This document shows, piece by piece, positions 48,746 through 57,375 of a stretch of 64,000 bases of DNA (positions within the stretch are counted from its first letter, which is position 1; the number at the start of each line of letters is the position of its first letter). The DNA comes from Shinella daejeonensis (GTDB lineage Bacteria > Pseudomonadota > Alphaproteobacteria > Rhizobiales > Rhizobiaceae): assembly GCF_024281235.1 (NCBI RefSeq), contig NZ_JAHWXY010000008.1, positions 108,033 to 172,032 of the forward strand, given 5' to 3'. A program made the translations under genes and the position numbers. The notes below the pieces were generated by a model. It saw nothing but the letters and a program-made list of their open reading frames with translations, did not search any database and was not told the DNA's origin.

Positions 48746-51284
48746 TTAAAAGCCATACTTTTCTCGTCGGAGGTTGAAGGCGGCCTCGCCGCCTTCCATA
48801 ATGCGTTTGATAGCCTCACGAACCTCGGGCACGTCGATGGCACCTTCGCCTGCGATCTTGCCGCCGGATTGGTCGCCGGCCTTTCTGTAGTCGCACCATG
48901 CGACCAGTTCGGCATCGCCGTTGACGACAAGATTGGCGTTGTGGCTGACGAAGATGATTTGGCGCTTCTGCTTCGCACTCCAAATTTGCTCGACGATTTC
49001 CTGCATAACTGGATTGTCTAGGTCTTCTTCGGGCTGGTCGATGAGCAGAGGCGGCCCTGGCTGATTGAGCAATGTCTTTAAGAGTGCCGTCGCCTGCTGC
49101 CCCGCCGACGCGTTCTTGAACGGAATATAGTCGCTTTCGCGAGCGCGGTACTCAAAGAATGGCTCGCTCTTGATATCGATAAGCGATAGTGCCAGCCAGT
49201 CATCTGCTGATAGCTTCCGTGCAATCCGGTCAAGATCACCAGCAGTGAGTCCTGCTGCCGACAATGCTGGTGTTTCCGGACGGCGATCACTGCCCTCTTG
49301 GTCAGATTCGAACGCAGCAAGCATTTCAAGATCATCGAGAATGCGCGACCAGCGTTCTTGCGGGTTTTCGGCCGTGATGATGGCCTCACCAAGCGCCTCG
49401 ACGCGCTCTCGCCGCACATTGGAGCCGGAAAGAGATTCACGGAGTCGTTCCACAAATTCGTTAGCATCGGCGTAGCGTTTGACGTGAGCGCGGATAGCGC
49501 CGCTCGCGCTCTCGGTCAGTTTCTGACATTGAACATCGAAAAGCCTGTCGCGCTCGGCTTTGAGCTCATGCCAGCCTTGTCGTTCGGCGGCATAGACGTC
49601 GCCTGCTGTCTTTAACGATTTTTGCTCGTCGCCGAGGCGTGCTGTCTCTTTCTGGAAGGCGGACAGCCGACCTTCAATGGTCTGCAATTGTTCCATACGT
49701 TCACGGTGCGCGGATGAACGCTTGACGGCTGCCTCATATGCTTCCCTGAAAGCCTGCAATTTCTGCTGCCAATCTGCCCACGGCGTGCCGGGGCCTGCCT
49801 CGGCAGGCTTGCGCAGCTGCGCAAGCAGGGTGTCAATCACTTGGCTCGCCTGCGTCATCAACTGAGTGTATTCGCCGTGCGCATTCTTCAAGAGGTCGCC
49901 GTCCGGGACCTCGGGCGGCGGAGCCGCCTGCTCAAGGCTGGCCGCAATTTCCGCAGACAAGTCGGACAGACTATTGGCAACCGACCGAAGGTCGTTCTGC
50001 CAGCCGTCAACGGCTTCCTCGGCGGCGTCGTAGGACTTCCCCTGATTGAGAAGGGCACGGTCTTCATCCGACAAGCCGGTCAGGGAATTGCGGATGGCGT
50101 CCGCTTGCTCTTGCAGCGAACGCGCTTCCAGCGTGCGGCGTGCGATATCGGCCGCAAGCGCCTGTTGCCGGCGGCGATTGGCATAAGTCTGCCTGATACG
50201 TTCCGCTTTTTCCGAAATACGGCGGTCCAGTTGTGCAAGCTCCATGCGTATGGGCGCGGTGATGAAGCGGGCAAGCTCGTCGGTGCGCACGCTCACGTCG
50301 CTCAGTTGCTTCTGGCTATACGCCTGCACAGGCAGGAGCGCGCGCACTTCCGCCTCGTTGCAGACTCGCATCTCGTCGGGGCCTACCTTGATGAGCAGGC
50401 TTCCGTCCTTGCTATCGCGCCGAACGACATGGATCACGTCGTTGACAATGAAAGTCACATCGACCGTCGCGCCCAACGGCTTGAGCGTGTTTTCGATGAG
50501 CCGGCTGCGGCGCGACTGATAATTAGGCGCGTCCGGGTCGTCCGTTGCCGGTGGCTGATCGCATAGCGCCCAACGGAGATATTCGAGAATAGTGGATTTT
50601 CCCGTCCCCCGCCCGCCGATGAGGGCGTTATATTGCGGATTGAATGCAAGGTCGATGGGGCCGAGAAACTGACTATTGCTTACGCTGATCCCCGAAATGA
50701 TTACGGACGGCAGCTTAGGTTCGTCGTGCGAAATACGTGACTCTTGCGCGAGACACGCCTGCCGCAGAGCCTCCGCCGTCGGCTTCGCCCATTTGATCCA
50801 AGATGCATGCTTGCCAAGATCGTCATGGTCTTCGCGGCGATTGTCAGAAGTCTGTATGCAGGCGATGCGCTTGTTGCCCCAAGCCTTGTCCTTGCCCGCA
50901 AGGATGCTCATAGGCCCCGCCTTGAGGTCATTGATACTTCCGTCGACGTAACCGCCAACAAAAGGCATTTCCTTGTATTTGGCCATCATACCGTTGCGAA
51001 GAAGCGAAAACTTCCCTTCGCCGGTAACATTCGGAAAAACGATGTAGCGGTCGCGCAGCCACGTATGCTCGTCGAGTTTCTCCTTCAAGATCCTGAGTGA
51101 CTGGATGTTTTCTAGACGCTCGGTCTGCGCGGTCTTTGCATCGTCGTCAGGCGCGGGATTTATGGCGAGCGCCGTTAGCACGGCTGGGAACCGGTTTTCC
51201 TCGAAATCAGCATCCAAAATGAGGATGGCCTGACAGGGCACGGCGAGTGTCAATTCGATGCCGGGGAAAACAGAGAGGCGCTTA
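48746..51284 (-). pseudogene. C-terminal part of a PHP-domain/AAA ATPase (TrlF-type), severed
   Basis: About 845 residues of a large SMC/RecN-like ATPase. Reading starts at the break with KRLSVFPGIELTLAVPCQAI, joining the PHP part at 55646-55900. Walker A is ALIGGRGTGKSTILEYL about 218 residues in. A long helical coiled region with many Gln/Glu/Arg residues follows. Walker B and H-loop are LLIDQPEEDLDNPVMQEI and IIFVSHNANLVV near the end. All ATPase motifs look intact, but the first ~85 residues, with the metal-binding PHP domain, are 4.36 kb away. A TTG at 51253 could start a truncated product; I expect loss of function. Related proteins occur in defence islands. Confidence 0.85.
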
Positions 51285-51333
51285 GGTCTTGTTCCTCCGT
51301 GCTCACGCGCAGGTAGATGCGTGCGACTTTCAT
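51284..51333 (-). pseudogene. N-terminal remnant of a serine resolvase
   Basis: An ATG at 51333 preceded by CAGGAGGCC opens MKVARIYLRVSTEEQDL, the start of a resolvase/invertase catalytic domain with the active-site serine in RVST. After 17 residues it runs into the PHP-ATPase sequence in another frame and stops at 51250. It is the end of the element that carried the integron into this gene. Confidence 0.8.
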
Positions 51334-51344
51334 GCGGGCCTCCT

Positions 51345-51372
51345 GGTCATTTTGGGTATAGGGAAAATGACC
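51345..51372. promoter_or_regulatory. res-type dyad upstream of the resolvase remnant
   Basis: Perfect 9-base arms GGTCATTTT / AAAATGACC with a 10-base spacer, 28 bases in all and 12 bases ahead of the resolvase start codon. This matches the size and position of a resolvase-binding subsite. The integron end lies 43 bases further on, fitting the known preference of Tn402-type integrons for res sites. Confidence 0.6.
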
Positions 51373-51415
51373 ATTGTTTCACGCCTAGCCAAAAAGGGAA
51401 GGTTCCCGGTTCAAA

Positions 51416-51440
51416 TGTCGTTTTCAGAAGACGGCTGCAC
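51416..51440. repeat. IRi, outer inverted repeat of the class 1 integron
   Basis: The 25-base terminal repeat begins TGTCGTTTTCAGAAGACGGC and marks the intI1-side end of Tn402-type class 1 integrons. The partner repeat IRt is not present in this window. Confidence 0.93.
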
Positions 51441-51617
51441 TGAACGTCAGAAGCCGACTGCACTATAGCAGCGGAGGGGTTGGATCCATCAGGCAACGAC
51501 GGGCTGCTGCCGGCCATCAGCGGACGCAGGGAGGACTTTCCGCAACCGGCCGTTCGATGCGGCACCGATGGCCTTCGCGCAGGGGTAGTGAATCCGCCAG
51601 GATTGACTTGCGCTGCC

Positions 51618-52631
51618 CTACCTCTCACTAGTGAGGGGCGGCAGCGCATCAAGCGGTGAGCGCACTCCGGCACCGCCAACTTTCAGCACATGCGTGTAAA
51701 TCATCGTCGTAGAGACGTCGGAATGGCCGAGCAGATCCTGCACGGTTCGAATGTCGTAACCGCTGCGGAGCAAGGCCGTCGCGAACGAGTGGCGGAGGGT
51801 GTGCGGTGTGGCGGGCTTCGTGATGCCTGCTTGTTCTACGGCACGTTTGAAGGCGCGCTGAAAGGTCTGGTCATACATGTGATGGCGACGCACGACACCG
51901 CTCCGTGGATCGGTCGAATGCGTGTGCTGCGCAAAAACCCAGAACCACGGCCAGGAATGCCCGGCGCGCGGATACTTCCGCTCAAGGGCGTCGGGAAGCG
52001 CAACGCCGCTGCGGCCCTCGGCCTGGTCCTTCAGCCACCATGCCCGTGCACGCGACAGCTGCTCGCGCAGGCTGGGTGCCAAGCTCTCGGGTAACATCAA
52101 GGCCCGATCCTTGGAGCCCTTGCCCTCCCGCACGATGATCGTGCCGTGATCGAAATCCAGATCCTTGACCCGCAGTTGCAAACCCTCACTGATCCGCATG
52201 CCCGTTCCATACAGAAGCTGGGCGAACAAACGATGCTCGCCTTCCAGAAAACCGAGGATGCGAACCACTTCATCCGGGGTCAGCACCACCGGCAAGCGCC
52301 GCGACGGCCGAGGTCTTCCGATCTCCTGAAGCCAGGGCAGATCCGTGCACAGCACCTTGCCGTAGAAGAACAGCAAGGCCGCCAATGCCTGACGATGCGT
52401 GGAGACCGAAACCTTGCGCTCGTTCGCCAGCCAGGACAGAAATGCCTCGACTTCGCTGCTGCCCAAGGTTGCCGGGTGACGCACACCGTGGAAACGGATG
52501 AAGGCACGAACCCAGTGGACATAAGCCTGTTCGGTTCGTAAGCTGTAATGCAAGTAGCGTATGCGCTCACGCAACTGGTCCAGAACCTTGACCGAACGCA
52601 GCGGTGGTAACGGCGCAGTGGCGGTTTTCAT
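51618..52631 (-). CDS. intI1: Class 1 integron integrase
   Basis: Tyrosine recombinase, 337 residues, the standard IntI1 length. It catalyses attI1 x attC recombination to capture cassettes. Catalytic parts are visible: first arginine in [35 protein letters not shown] (His and second Arg), and the nucleophile tyrosine in [13 protein letters not shown]. The integron-specific insert [19 protein letters not shown] is intact. The cassette promoter lies inside its coding region. It appears complete and functional. Confidence 0.97.
52516..52544 (+). promoter_or_regulatory. Cassette promoter Pc, weak variant (PcW)
   Basis: -35 TGGACA (52516-52521) and -10 TAAGCT (52539-52544) are spaced by 17 bases, which is the PcW form. 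The second promoter P2 is inactive here: TTGTTA and TACAGT are 14 bases apart, lacking the GGG insertion. Cassette expression should be low while integrase activity is usually high with this variant (established for class 1 integrons). Confidence 0.93.
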
Positions 52632-52715
52632 GGCTTGTTATGACTGTTTTTTTGTACAGTCTATGCCTCGGGCATCCAAGCAGCAAGCGCGTTACGCCGT
52701 GGGTCGATGTTTGAT

Positions 52716-52773
52716 GTTATGGAGCAGCAACGATGTTACGCAGCAGGGCAGTCGCCCTAAAACAAAGTTAAAC
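52716..52773 (+). other. attI1 recombination site
   Basis: The region from TGATGTTATGGAGCAGC to the crossover GTTAAAC (52767-52773) is the integrase-binding attI1 site with its direct repeats. Cassette insertion occurred at the G/TT of this core, directly before aadA1. Confidence 0.9.
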
Positions 52774-52776
52774 ATC

Positions 52777-53568
52777 ATGAGGGAAGCGGTGATCGCCGAA
52801 GTATCGACTCAACTATCAGAGGTAGTTGGCGTCATCGAGCGCCATCTCGAACCGACGTTGCTGGCCGTACATTTGTACGGCTCCGCAGTGGATGGCGGCC
52901 TGAAGCCACACAGTGATATTGATTTGCTGGTTACGGTGACCGTAAGGCTTGATGAAACAACGCGGCGAGCTTTGATCAACGACCTTTTGGAAACTTCGGC
53001 TTCCCCTGGAGAGAGCGAGATTCTCCGCGCTGTAGAAGTCACCATTGTTGTGCACGACGACATCATTCCATGGCGTTATCCAGCTAAGCGCGAACTGCAA
53101 TTTGGAGAATGGCAGCGCAATGACATTCTTGCAGGTATCTTCGAGCCAGCCACGATCGACATTGATCTGGCTATCTTGCTGACAAAAGCAAGAGAACATA
53201 GCGTTGCCTTGGTAGGTCCAGCGGCGGAGGAACTCTTTGATCCGGTTCCTGAACAGGATCTATTTGAGGCGCTAAATGAAACCTTAACGCTATGGAACTC
53301 GCCGCCCGACTGGGCTGGCGATGAGCGAAATGTAGTGCTTACGTTGTCCCGCATTTGGTACAGCGCAGTAACCGGCAAAATCGCGCCGAAGGATGTCGCT
53401 GCCGACTGGGCAATGGAGCGCCTGCCGGCCCAGTATCAGCCCGTCATACTTGAAGCTAGACAGGCTTATCTTGGACAAGAAGAAGATCGCTTGGCCTCGC
53501 GCGCAGATCAGTTGGAAGAATTTGTTCACTACGTGAAAGGCGAGATCACCAAGGTAGTCGGCAAATAA
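52777..53568 (+). CDS. aadA1: Aminoglycoside nucleotidyltransferase ANT(3'')-Ia
   Basis: Adenylylates streptomycin and spectinomycin, giving resistance. The 263-residue protein has the nucleotidyltransferase motif HLYGSAVDGGLKPHSDIDLL with the paired aspartates. By eye it matches AadA1. It is the only cassette and starts four bases after the attI1 core, so translation relies on the short cassette leader and Pc. Confidence 0.97.
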   Translation: MREAVIAEVSTQLSEVVGVIERHLEPTLLAVHLYGSAVDGGLKPHSDIDLLVTVTVRLDETTRRALINDLLETSASPGESEILRAVEVTIVVHDDIIPWRYPAKRELQFGEWQRNDILAGIFEPATIDIDLAILLTKAREHSVALVGPAAEELFDPVPEQDLFEALNETLTLWNSPPDWAGDERNVVLTLSRIWYSAVTGKIAPKDVAADWAMERLPAQYQPVILEARQAYLGQEEDRLASRADQLEEFVHYVKGEITKVVGK

Positions 53569-53569
53569 T

Positions 53570-53629
53570 GTCTAACAATTCGTTCAAGCCGACGCCGCTT
53601 CGCGGCGCGGCTTAACTCAAGCGTTAGAT
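53570..53629 (+). other. attC site of the aadA1 cassette
   Basis: A 60-base imperfect palindrome from GTCTAAC to GTTAGAT, with GCCGCTTCGCGGC-like inner stem. It defines the 3' end of the cassette, which follows the aadA1 stop by one base. The 3' conserved segment begins at the GTTAGAT crossover. Confidence 0.92.
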
Positions 53630-53731
53630 GCACTAAGCACATAATTGCTCACAGCCAAACTATCAGGTCAAGTCTGCTTTTATTATTTTTAAGCGTGCAT
53701 AATAAGCCCTACACAAATTGGGAGATATATC

Positions 53732-54079
53732 ATGAAAGGCTGGCTTTTTCTTGTTATCGCAATAGTTGGCGAAGTAATCGCAACATCCGCATTAAAATCT
53801 AGCGAGGGCTTTACTAAGCTTGCCCCTTCCGCCGTTGTCATAATCGGTTATGGCATCGCATTTTATTTTCTTTCTCTGGTTCTGAAATCCATCCCTGTCG
53901 GTGTTGCTTATGCAGTCTGGTCGGGACTCGGCGTCGTCATAATTACAGCCATTGCCTGGTTGCTTCATGGGCAAAAGCTTGATGCGTGGGGCTTTGTAGG
54001 TATGGGGCTCATAATTGCTGCCTTTTTGCTCGCCCGATCCCCATCGTGGAAGTCGCTGCGGAGGCCGACGCCATGGTGA
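53732..54079 (+). CDS. qacEdelta1: Truncated quaternary-ammonium exporter
   Basis: SMR-family efflux protein, 115 residues, with the conserved membrane glutamate in [13 protein letters not shown]. Its fourth helix is followed by a foreign tail ([13 protein letters not shown]) from fusion with the sul1 segment, which defines the delta1 form with reduced antiseptic resistance. It overlaps sul1 by seven bases. Confidence 0.97.
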   Translation: MKGWLFLVIAIVGEVIATSALKSSEGFTKLAPSAVVIIGYGIAFYFLSLVLKSIPVGVAYAVWSGLGVVIITAIAWLLHGQKLDAWGFVGMGLIIAAFLLARSPSWKSLRRPTPW

Positions 54080-54912
54080 CGGTGTTCGGCATTCTGAATC
54101 TCACCGAGGACTCCTTCTTCGATGAGAGCCGGCGGCTAGACCCCGCCGGCGCTGTCACCGCGGCGATCGAAATGCTGCGAGTCGGATCAGACGTCGTGGA
54201 TGTCGGACCGGCCGCCAGCCATCCGGACGCGAGGCCTGTATCGCCGGCCGATGAGATCAGACGTATTGCGCCGCTCTTAGACGCCCTGTCCGATCAGATG
54301 CACCGTGTTTCAATCGACAGCTTCCAACCGGAAACCCAGCGCTATGCGCTCAAGCGCGGCGTGGGCTACCTGAACGATATCCAAGGATTTCCTGACCCTG
54401 CGCTCTATCCCGATATTGCTGAGGCGGACTGCAGGCTGGTGGTTATGCACTCAGCGCAGCGGGATGGCATCGCCACCCGCACCGGTCACCTTCGACCCGA
54501 AGACGCGCTCGACGAGATTGTGCGGTTCTTCGAGGCGCGGGTTTCCGCCTTGCGACGGAGCGGGGTCGCTGCCGACCGGCTCATCCTCGATCCGGGGATG
54601 GGATTTTTCTTGAGCCCCGCACCGGAAACATCGCTGCACGTGCTGTCGAACCTTCAAAAGCTGAAGTCGGCGTTGGGGCTTCCGCTATTGGTCTCGGTGT
54701 CGCGGAAATCCTTCTTGGGCGCCACCGTTGGCCTTCCTGTAAAGGATCTGGGTCCAGCGAGCCTTGCGGCGGAACTTCACGCGATCGGCAATGGCGCTGA
54801 CTACGTCCGCACCCACGCGCCTGGAGATCTGCGAAGCGCAATCACCTTCTCGGAAACCCTCGCGAAATTTCGCAGTCGCGACGCCAGAGACCGAGGGTTA
54901 GATCATGCCTAG
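54073..54912 (+). CDS. sul1: Sulfonamide-resistant dihydropteroate synthase
   Basis: A 279-residue DHPS variant that makes dihydropteroate without being blocked by sulfonamides. Pterin-binding motifs are [16 protein letters not shown] and [14 protein letters not shown]. The ATG at 54073 lies within the end of qacEdelta1. It is part of the standard 3' conserved segment. Confidence 0.97.
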   Translation: MVTVFGILNLTEDSFFDESRRLDPAGAVTAAIEMLRVGSDVVDVGPAASHPDARPVSPADEIRRIAPLLDALSDQMHRVSIDSFQPETQRYALKRGVGYLNDIQGFPDPALYPDIAEADCRLVVMHSAQRDGIATRTGHLRPEDALDEIVRFFEARVSALRRSGVAADRLILDPGMGFFLSPAPETSLHVLSNLQKLKSALGLPLLVSVSRKSFLGATVGLPVKDLGPASLAAELHAIGNGADYVRTHAPGDLRSAITFSETLAKFRSRDARDRGLDHA

Positions 54913-55039
54913 CATTCACCTTCCGGCCGCCCGCTAGCGGACCCTGGTCAGGTTCCGCGAAGGTGGGCGCAGACATGCTGGGCTCGTCAGGATCAAACTG
55001 CACTATGAGGCGGCGGTTCATACCGCGCCAGGGGAGCGA

Positions 55040-55540
55040 ATGGACAGCGAGGAGCCTCCGAACGTTCGGGTCGCCTGCTCGGGTGATATCGACGAGGTTG
55101 TGCGGCTGATGCACGACGCTGCGGCGTGGATGTCCGCCAAGGGAACGCCCGCCTGGGACGTCGCGCGGATCGACCGGACATTCGCGGAGACCTTCGTCCT
55201 GAGATCCGAGCTCCTAGTCGCGAGTTGCAGCGACGGCATCGTCGGCTGTTGCACCTTGTCGGCCGAGGATCCCGAGTTCTGGCCCGACGCCCTCAAGGGG
55301 GAGGCCGCATATCTGCACAAGCTCGCGGTGCGACGGACACATGCGGGCCGGGGTGTCAGCTCCGCGCTGATCGAGGCTTGCCGCCATGCCGCGCGAACGC
55401 AGGGGTGCGCCAAGCTGCGGCTCGACTGCCACCCGAACCTGCGTGGCCTATACGAGCGGCTCGGATTCACCCACGTCGACACTTTCAATCCCGGCTGGGA
55501 TCCAACCTTCATCGCAGAACGCCTAGAACTCGAAATCTAA
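55040..55540 (+). CDS. orf5 GNAT-family acetyltransferase of the 3' conserved segment
   Basis: A 166-residue putative N-acetyltransferase always found downstream of sul1 in class 1 integrons. The acetyl-CoA binding motif A is LAVRRTHAGRGVSSALIEA, and LRGLYERLGFTHVDTF is motif B. No resistance role is established. Integron homology ends about 105 bases beyond its stop. Confidence 0.92.
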   Translation: MDSEEPPNVRVACSGDIDEVVRLMHDAAAWMSAKGTPAWDVARIDRTFAETFVLRSELLVASCSDGIVGCCTLSAEDPEFWPDALKGEAAYLHKLAVRRTHAGRGVSSALIEACRHAARTQGCAKLRLDCHPNLRGLYERLGFTHVDTFNPGWDPTFIAERLELEI

Positions 55541-55645
55541 CGTCCGTTCGGGCATCGAGGTCCATGTCGGGGTGGGACGGGCCCGTGGCTTCAAGATCAC
55601 TTGCAGTCCGACCGCGATGTCTTGGTTGCGCGAGAGGTTGTCGAT

Positions 55646-55900
55646 ATCCTCAGGTAATAGCGCGCCGTTGGCATCGGTTTCGGCGAGCGCGGCGCGCTTC
55701 ACGAACGGAACGAAAGCCATATCGTGATGATCGGTGACGGCTATCGCGTTCAAGCCCTTCTCCCGACACGCTTCGACCAGCCTAGCCGCGTAAGCCATGC
55801 GCTCCGCTTCCGTCACATGGTTCCCGCCATTCCATTGCAGATCGCGCGGCGAATGAACCTGAAAGTCGCAGCAGTGGTAATGTGCTCCCCTGTCAGCCAT
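55646..55900 (-). pseudogene. N-terminal PHP domain of the severed PHP-ATPase gene
   Basis: The first 85 residues of the TrlF-type protein. The PHP metal motifs are CDFQVHSPRD and IAVTDHHDMAFVPF. The reading continues to GALLPED, where integron sequence begins; the lost continuation KRLSVFPG resumes at 51284. The local frame runs on through integron DNA to 55523, adding about 40 foreign residues. It starts 287 bases from the divergent PLD nuclease gene. Confidence 0.85.
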
Positions 55901-56187
55901 CTAAATCTCCCCCCAGATACGAATGTTACTTCTTACTTCCCCCGAGGGCACGAAATTTCTGTATGAGACGGCGGTGTTGCTCCAGCGTTAACTTTTCTGA
56001 TTATCGCCATCCACAACGGGCTACGCACCAGCAACCTGATAAGCCCTGCTCGCCAGCCGCGCCGGTCTCTAGCCTATGATTACGATTCCTTTGATGAGCG
56101 GTTAGGGGGCGCTTTTAGGCACCGGTCGCGATGACTCGGCGACCAACCGCCGGTATCGTCTATAGAAAGCGAATCGGTGGGGGCGAG

Positions 56188-57375
56188 ATGGGAAGCAGGT
56201 TACTCTTTCAGGGAATTACTCCCGAAAATCACCTTGCCGCCGTGCGGTATGTGCTTTCGATTGATGAGCCCGATGAGATTATCTTCAGCACGGCGTTTAT
56301 GAATCGGGGTGGCCTCCAGCAAATCCGCGAGGCTCTTGAACCTGCCGCAGCCGTGACAACTATCATTGCGGGCATCCGCAACGGGATAACCTCAGCACAA
56401 GGACTTCTCGCCGCGCTCGAGTTTGGCTGTACGGTGCTTGCAGTTGATACCGGCTCGCGCAACGTGATCTTTCACCCAAAAATCTACTTTGCTAGGAATG
56501 CCACGACCGCACGGCTCGTGCTGGGCAGCGCTAACCTGACGATTGGCGGCCTTAACTCTAATATCGAGGCAAGTGTTACCATGACGCTTGATCTCGGCAT
56601 GAAGGACGACGCGGATTTTGTGGCCGACATTCTGGCGAAAATCGCTGGAATGCGGGCCGACTATCCGGAACATGTTTTCAGCATCGCGGACGCAGCGGCA
56701 GTGGCAGCACTGCTGGAAGCCGGGCGCGTGGTCGATGAAAGTATAGTGGCAGCCCCGACGCCGGGCGGCTCGTCCGGCAATCGTGATCTCGACACTATCC
56801 CGAAAATGAAGCTAAAAACACAGCCCGTTAAACGCCCAGCTATGCCGCCAGCGGCTGCGGCTCCTGCTGCTGCGCCAGCGGCACCGGCCGCTGCCCCGGT
56901 CGTTGCTTCAGTACCGGCCGCGCCTGTGCGGGACCAACTCGCCCTTGTATGGGAAAGCCGCCCCCTGACGCGGCGATACCTGACGATTCCGACTGGTGAG
57001 AACACGAACCCCACCGGCTCGATGCTGTTCACCAAGGGCGCAATGGACGATATCGACCAGCGCCATTATTTCCGGGACGAGGTCTTTAGCGGGCTGGATT
57101 GGCACCACGACACAGCGCCCGGCAAGGAACACATGGAACGCGCTGAAGCGCAGTTCCGCCTAATCATCCGCGACGTTGATTATGGGGTGTTCACGCTGCG
57201 GCTTTCGCACAACACGCGGACGGACACGGCCGCCTATGAGCAAAGCAACAGCATGACCCAACTGCATTGGGGCGAAGCGCGGCCCCTCGTAGCCCGCGAG
57301 GATCTGCTAGACCGCACGATGTATCTTTACCGGGACGAAACGGACCCGGACTCGTTCGTGCTGGAAATCGACTAA
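56188..57375 (+). CDS. PLD-superfamily nuclease (NgoFVII/restriction-type)
   Basis: A 395-residue predicted nuclease. The PLD active-site motif is IFHPKIYFARN (H96, K98) with GSANLTIGGLNSNIE (S114, N116) downstream, as in NgoFVII-type and other dimeric PLD endonucleases. A low-complexity Ala/Pro linker (about 235-265) joins a C-terminal domain. The start at 56188 follows a GGTGGGGGCGAG stretch; the ATG at 56131 has none. It converges on the methyltransferase with a four-base overlap and diverges from the PHP-ATPase gene, suggesting a restriction-type system. Confidence 0.8.
   Translation: MGSRLLFQGITPENHLAAVRYVLSIDEPDEIIFSTAFMNRGGLQQIREALEPAAAVTTIIAGIRNGITSAQGLLAALEFGCTVLAVDTGSRNVIFHPKIYFARNATTARLVLGSANLTIGGLNSNIEASVTMTLDLGMKDDADFVADILAKIAGMRADYPEHVFSIADAAAVAALLEAGRVVDESIVAAPTPGGSSGNRDLDTIPKMKLKTQPVKRPAMPPAAAAPAAAPAAPAAAPVVASVPAAPVRDQLALVWESRPLTRRYLTIPTGENTNPTGSMLFTKGAMDDIDQRHYFRDEVFSGLDWHHDTAPGKEHMERAEAQFRLIIRDVDYGVFTLRLSHNTRTDTAAYEQSNSMTQLHWGEARPLVAREDLLDRTMYLYRDETDPDSFVLEID

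Larger units (their letters stand above)
51285..55645. mobile_element. Class 1 integron segment (aadA1-qacEdelta1-sul1-orf5) inserted in the PHP-ATPase gene
   Basis: The 4.36 kb segment contains, left to right, a resolvase remnant and res dyad, IRi, intI1, attI1, one aadA1 cassette, then the 3' conserved segment up to about 105 bases past orf5. There are no tni genes, IRt, IS1326 or IS6100. The outer edges were placed by joining the reading frame of the interrupted gene (PED then KRLS) and may be off by a few bases. No target duplication is seen at these edges, so it did not arrive by a simple Tn402-type transposition. Confidence 0.88.

Noticed and set aside
51618..52631. intI1 considered as the integrase of the whole tRNA-Ser island
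   Set aside because: It is a class 1 integron integrase acting on attI/attC, lies inside the integron and is 7.5 kb from the tRNA; the element integrase must be elsewhere.
51285..55645. Vector or assembly contamination as the source of aadA1/qacEdelta1/sul1
   Set aside because: The segment has a complete natural integron layout with IRi, attI1 and attC, plus a resolvase remnant, and its edges split a native reading frame cleanly.
55126..55737. A 203-codon frame overlapping orf5 and the integron edge
   Set aside because: It overlaps orf5 in another frame, crosses the insertion junction and has an Arg-rich shadow composition.
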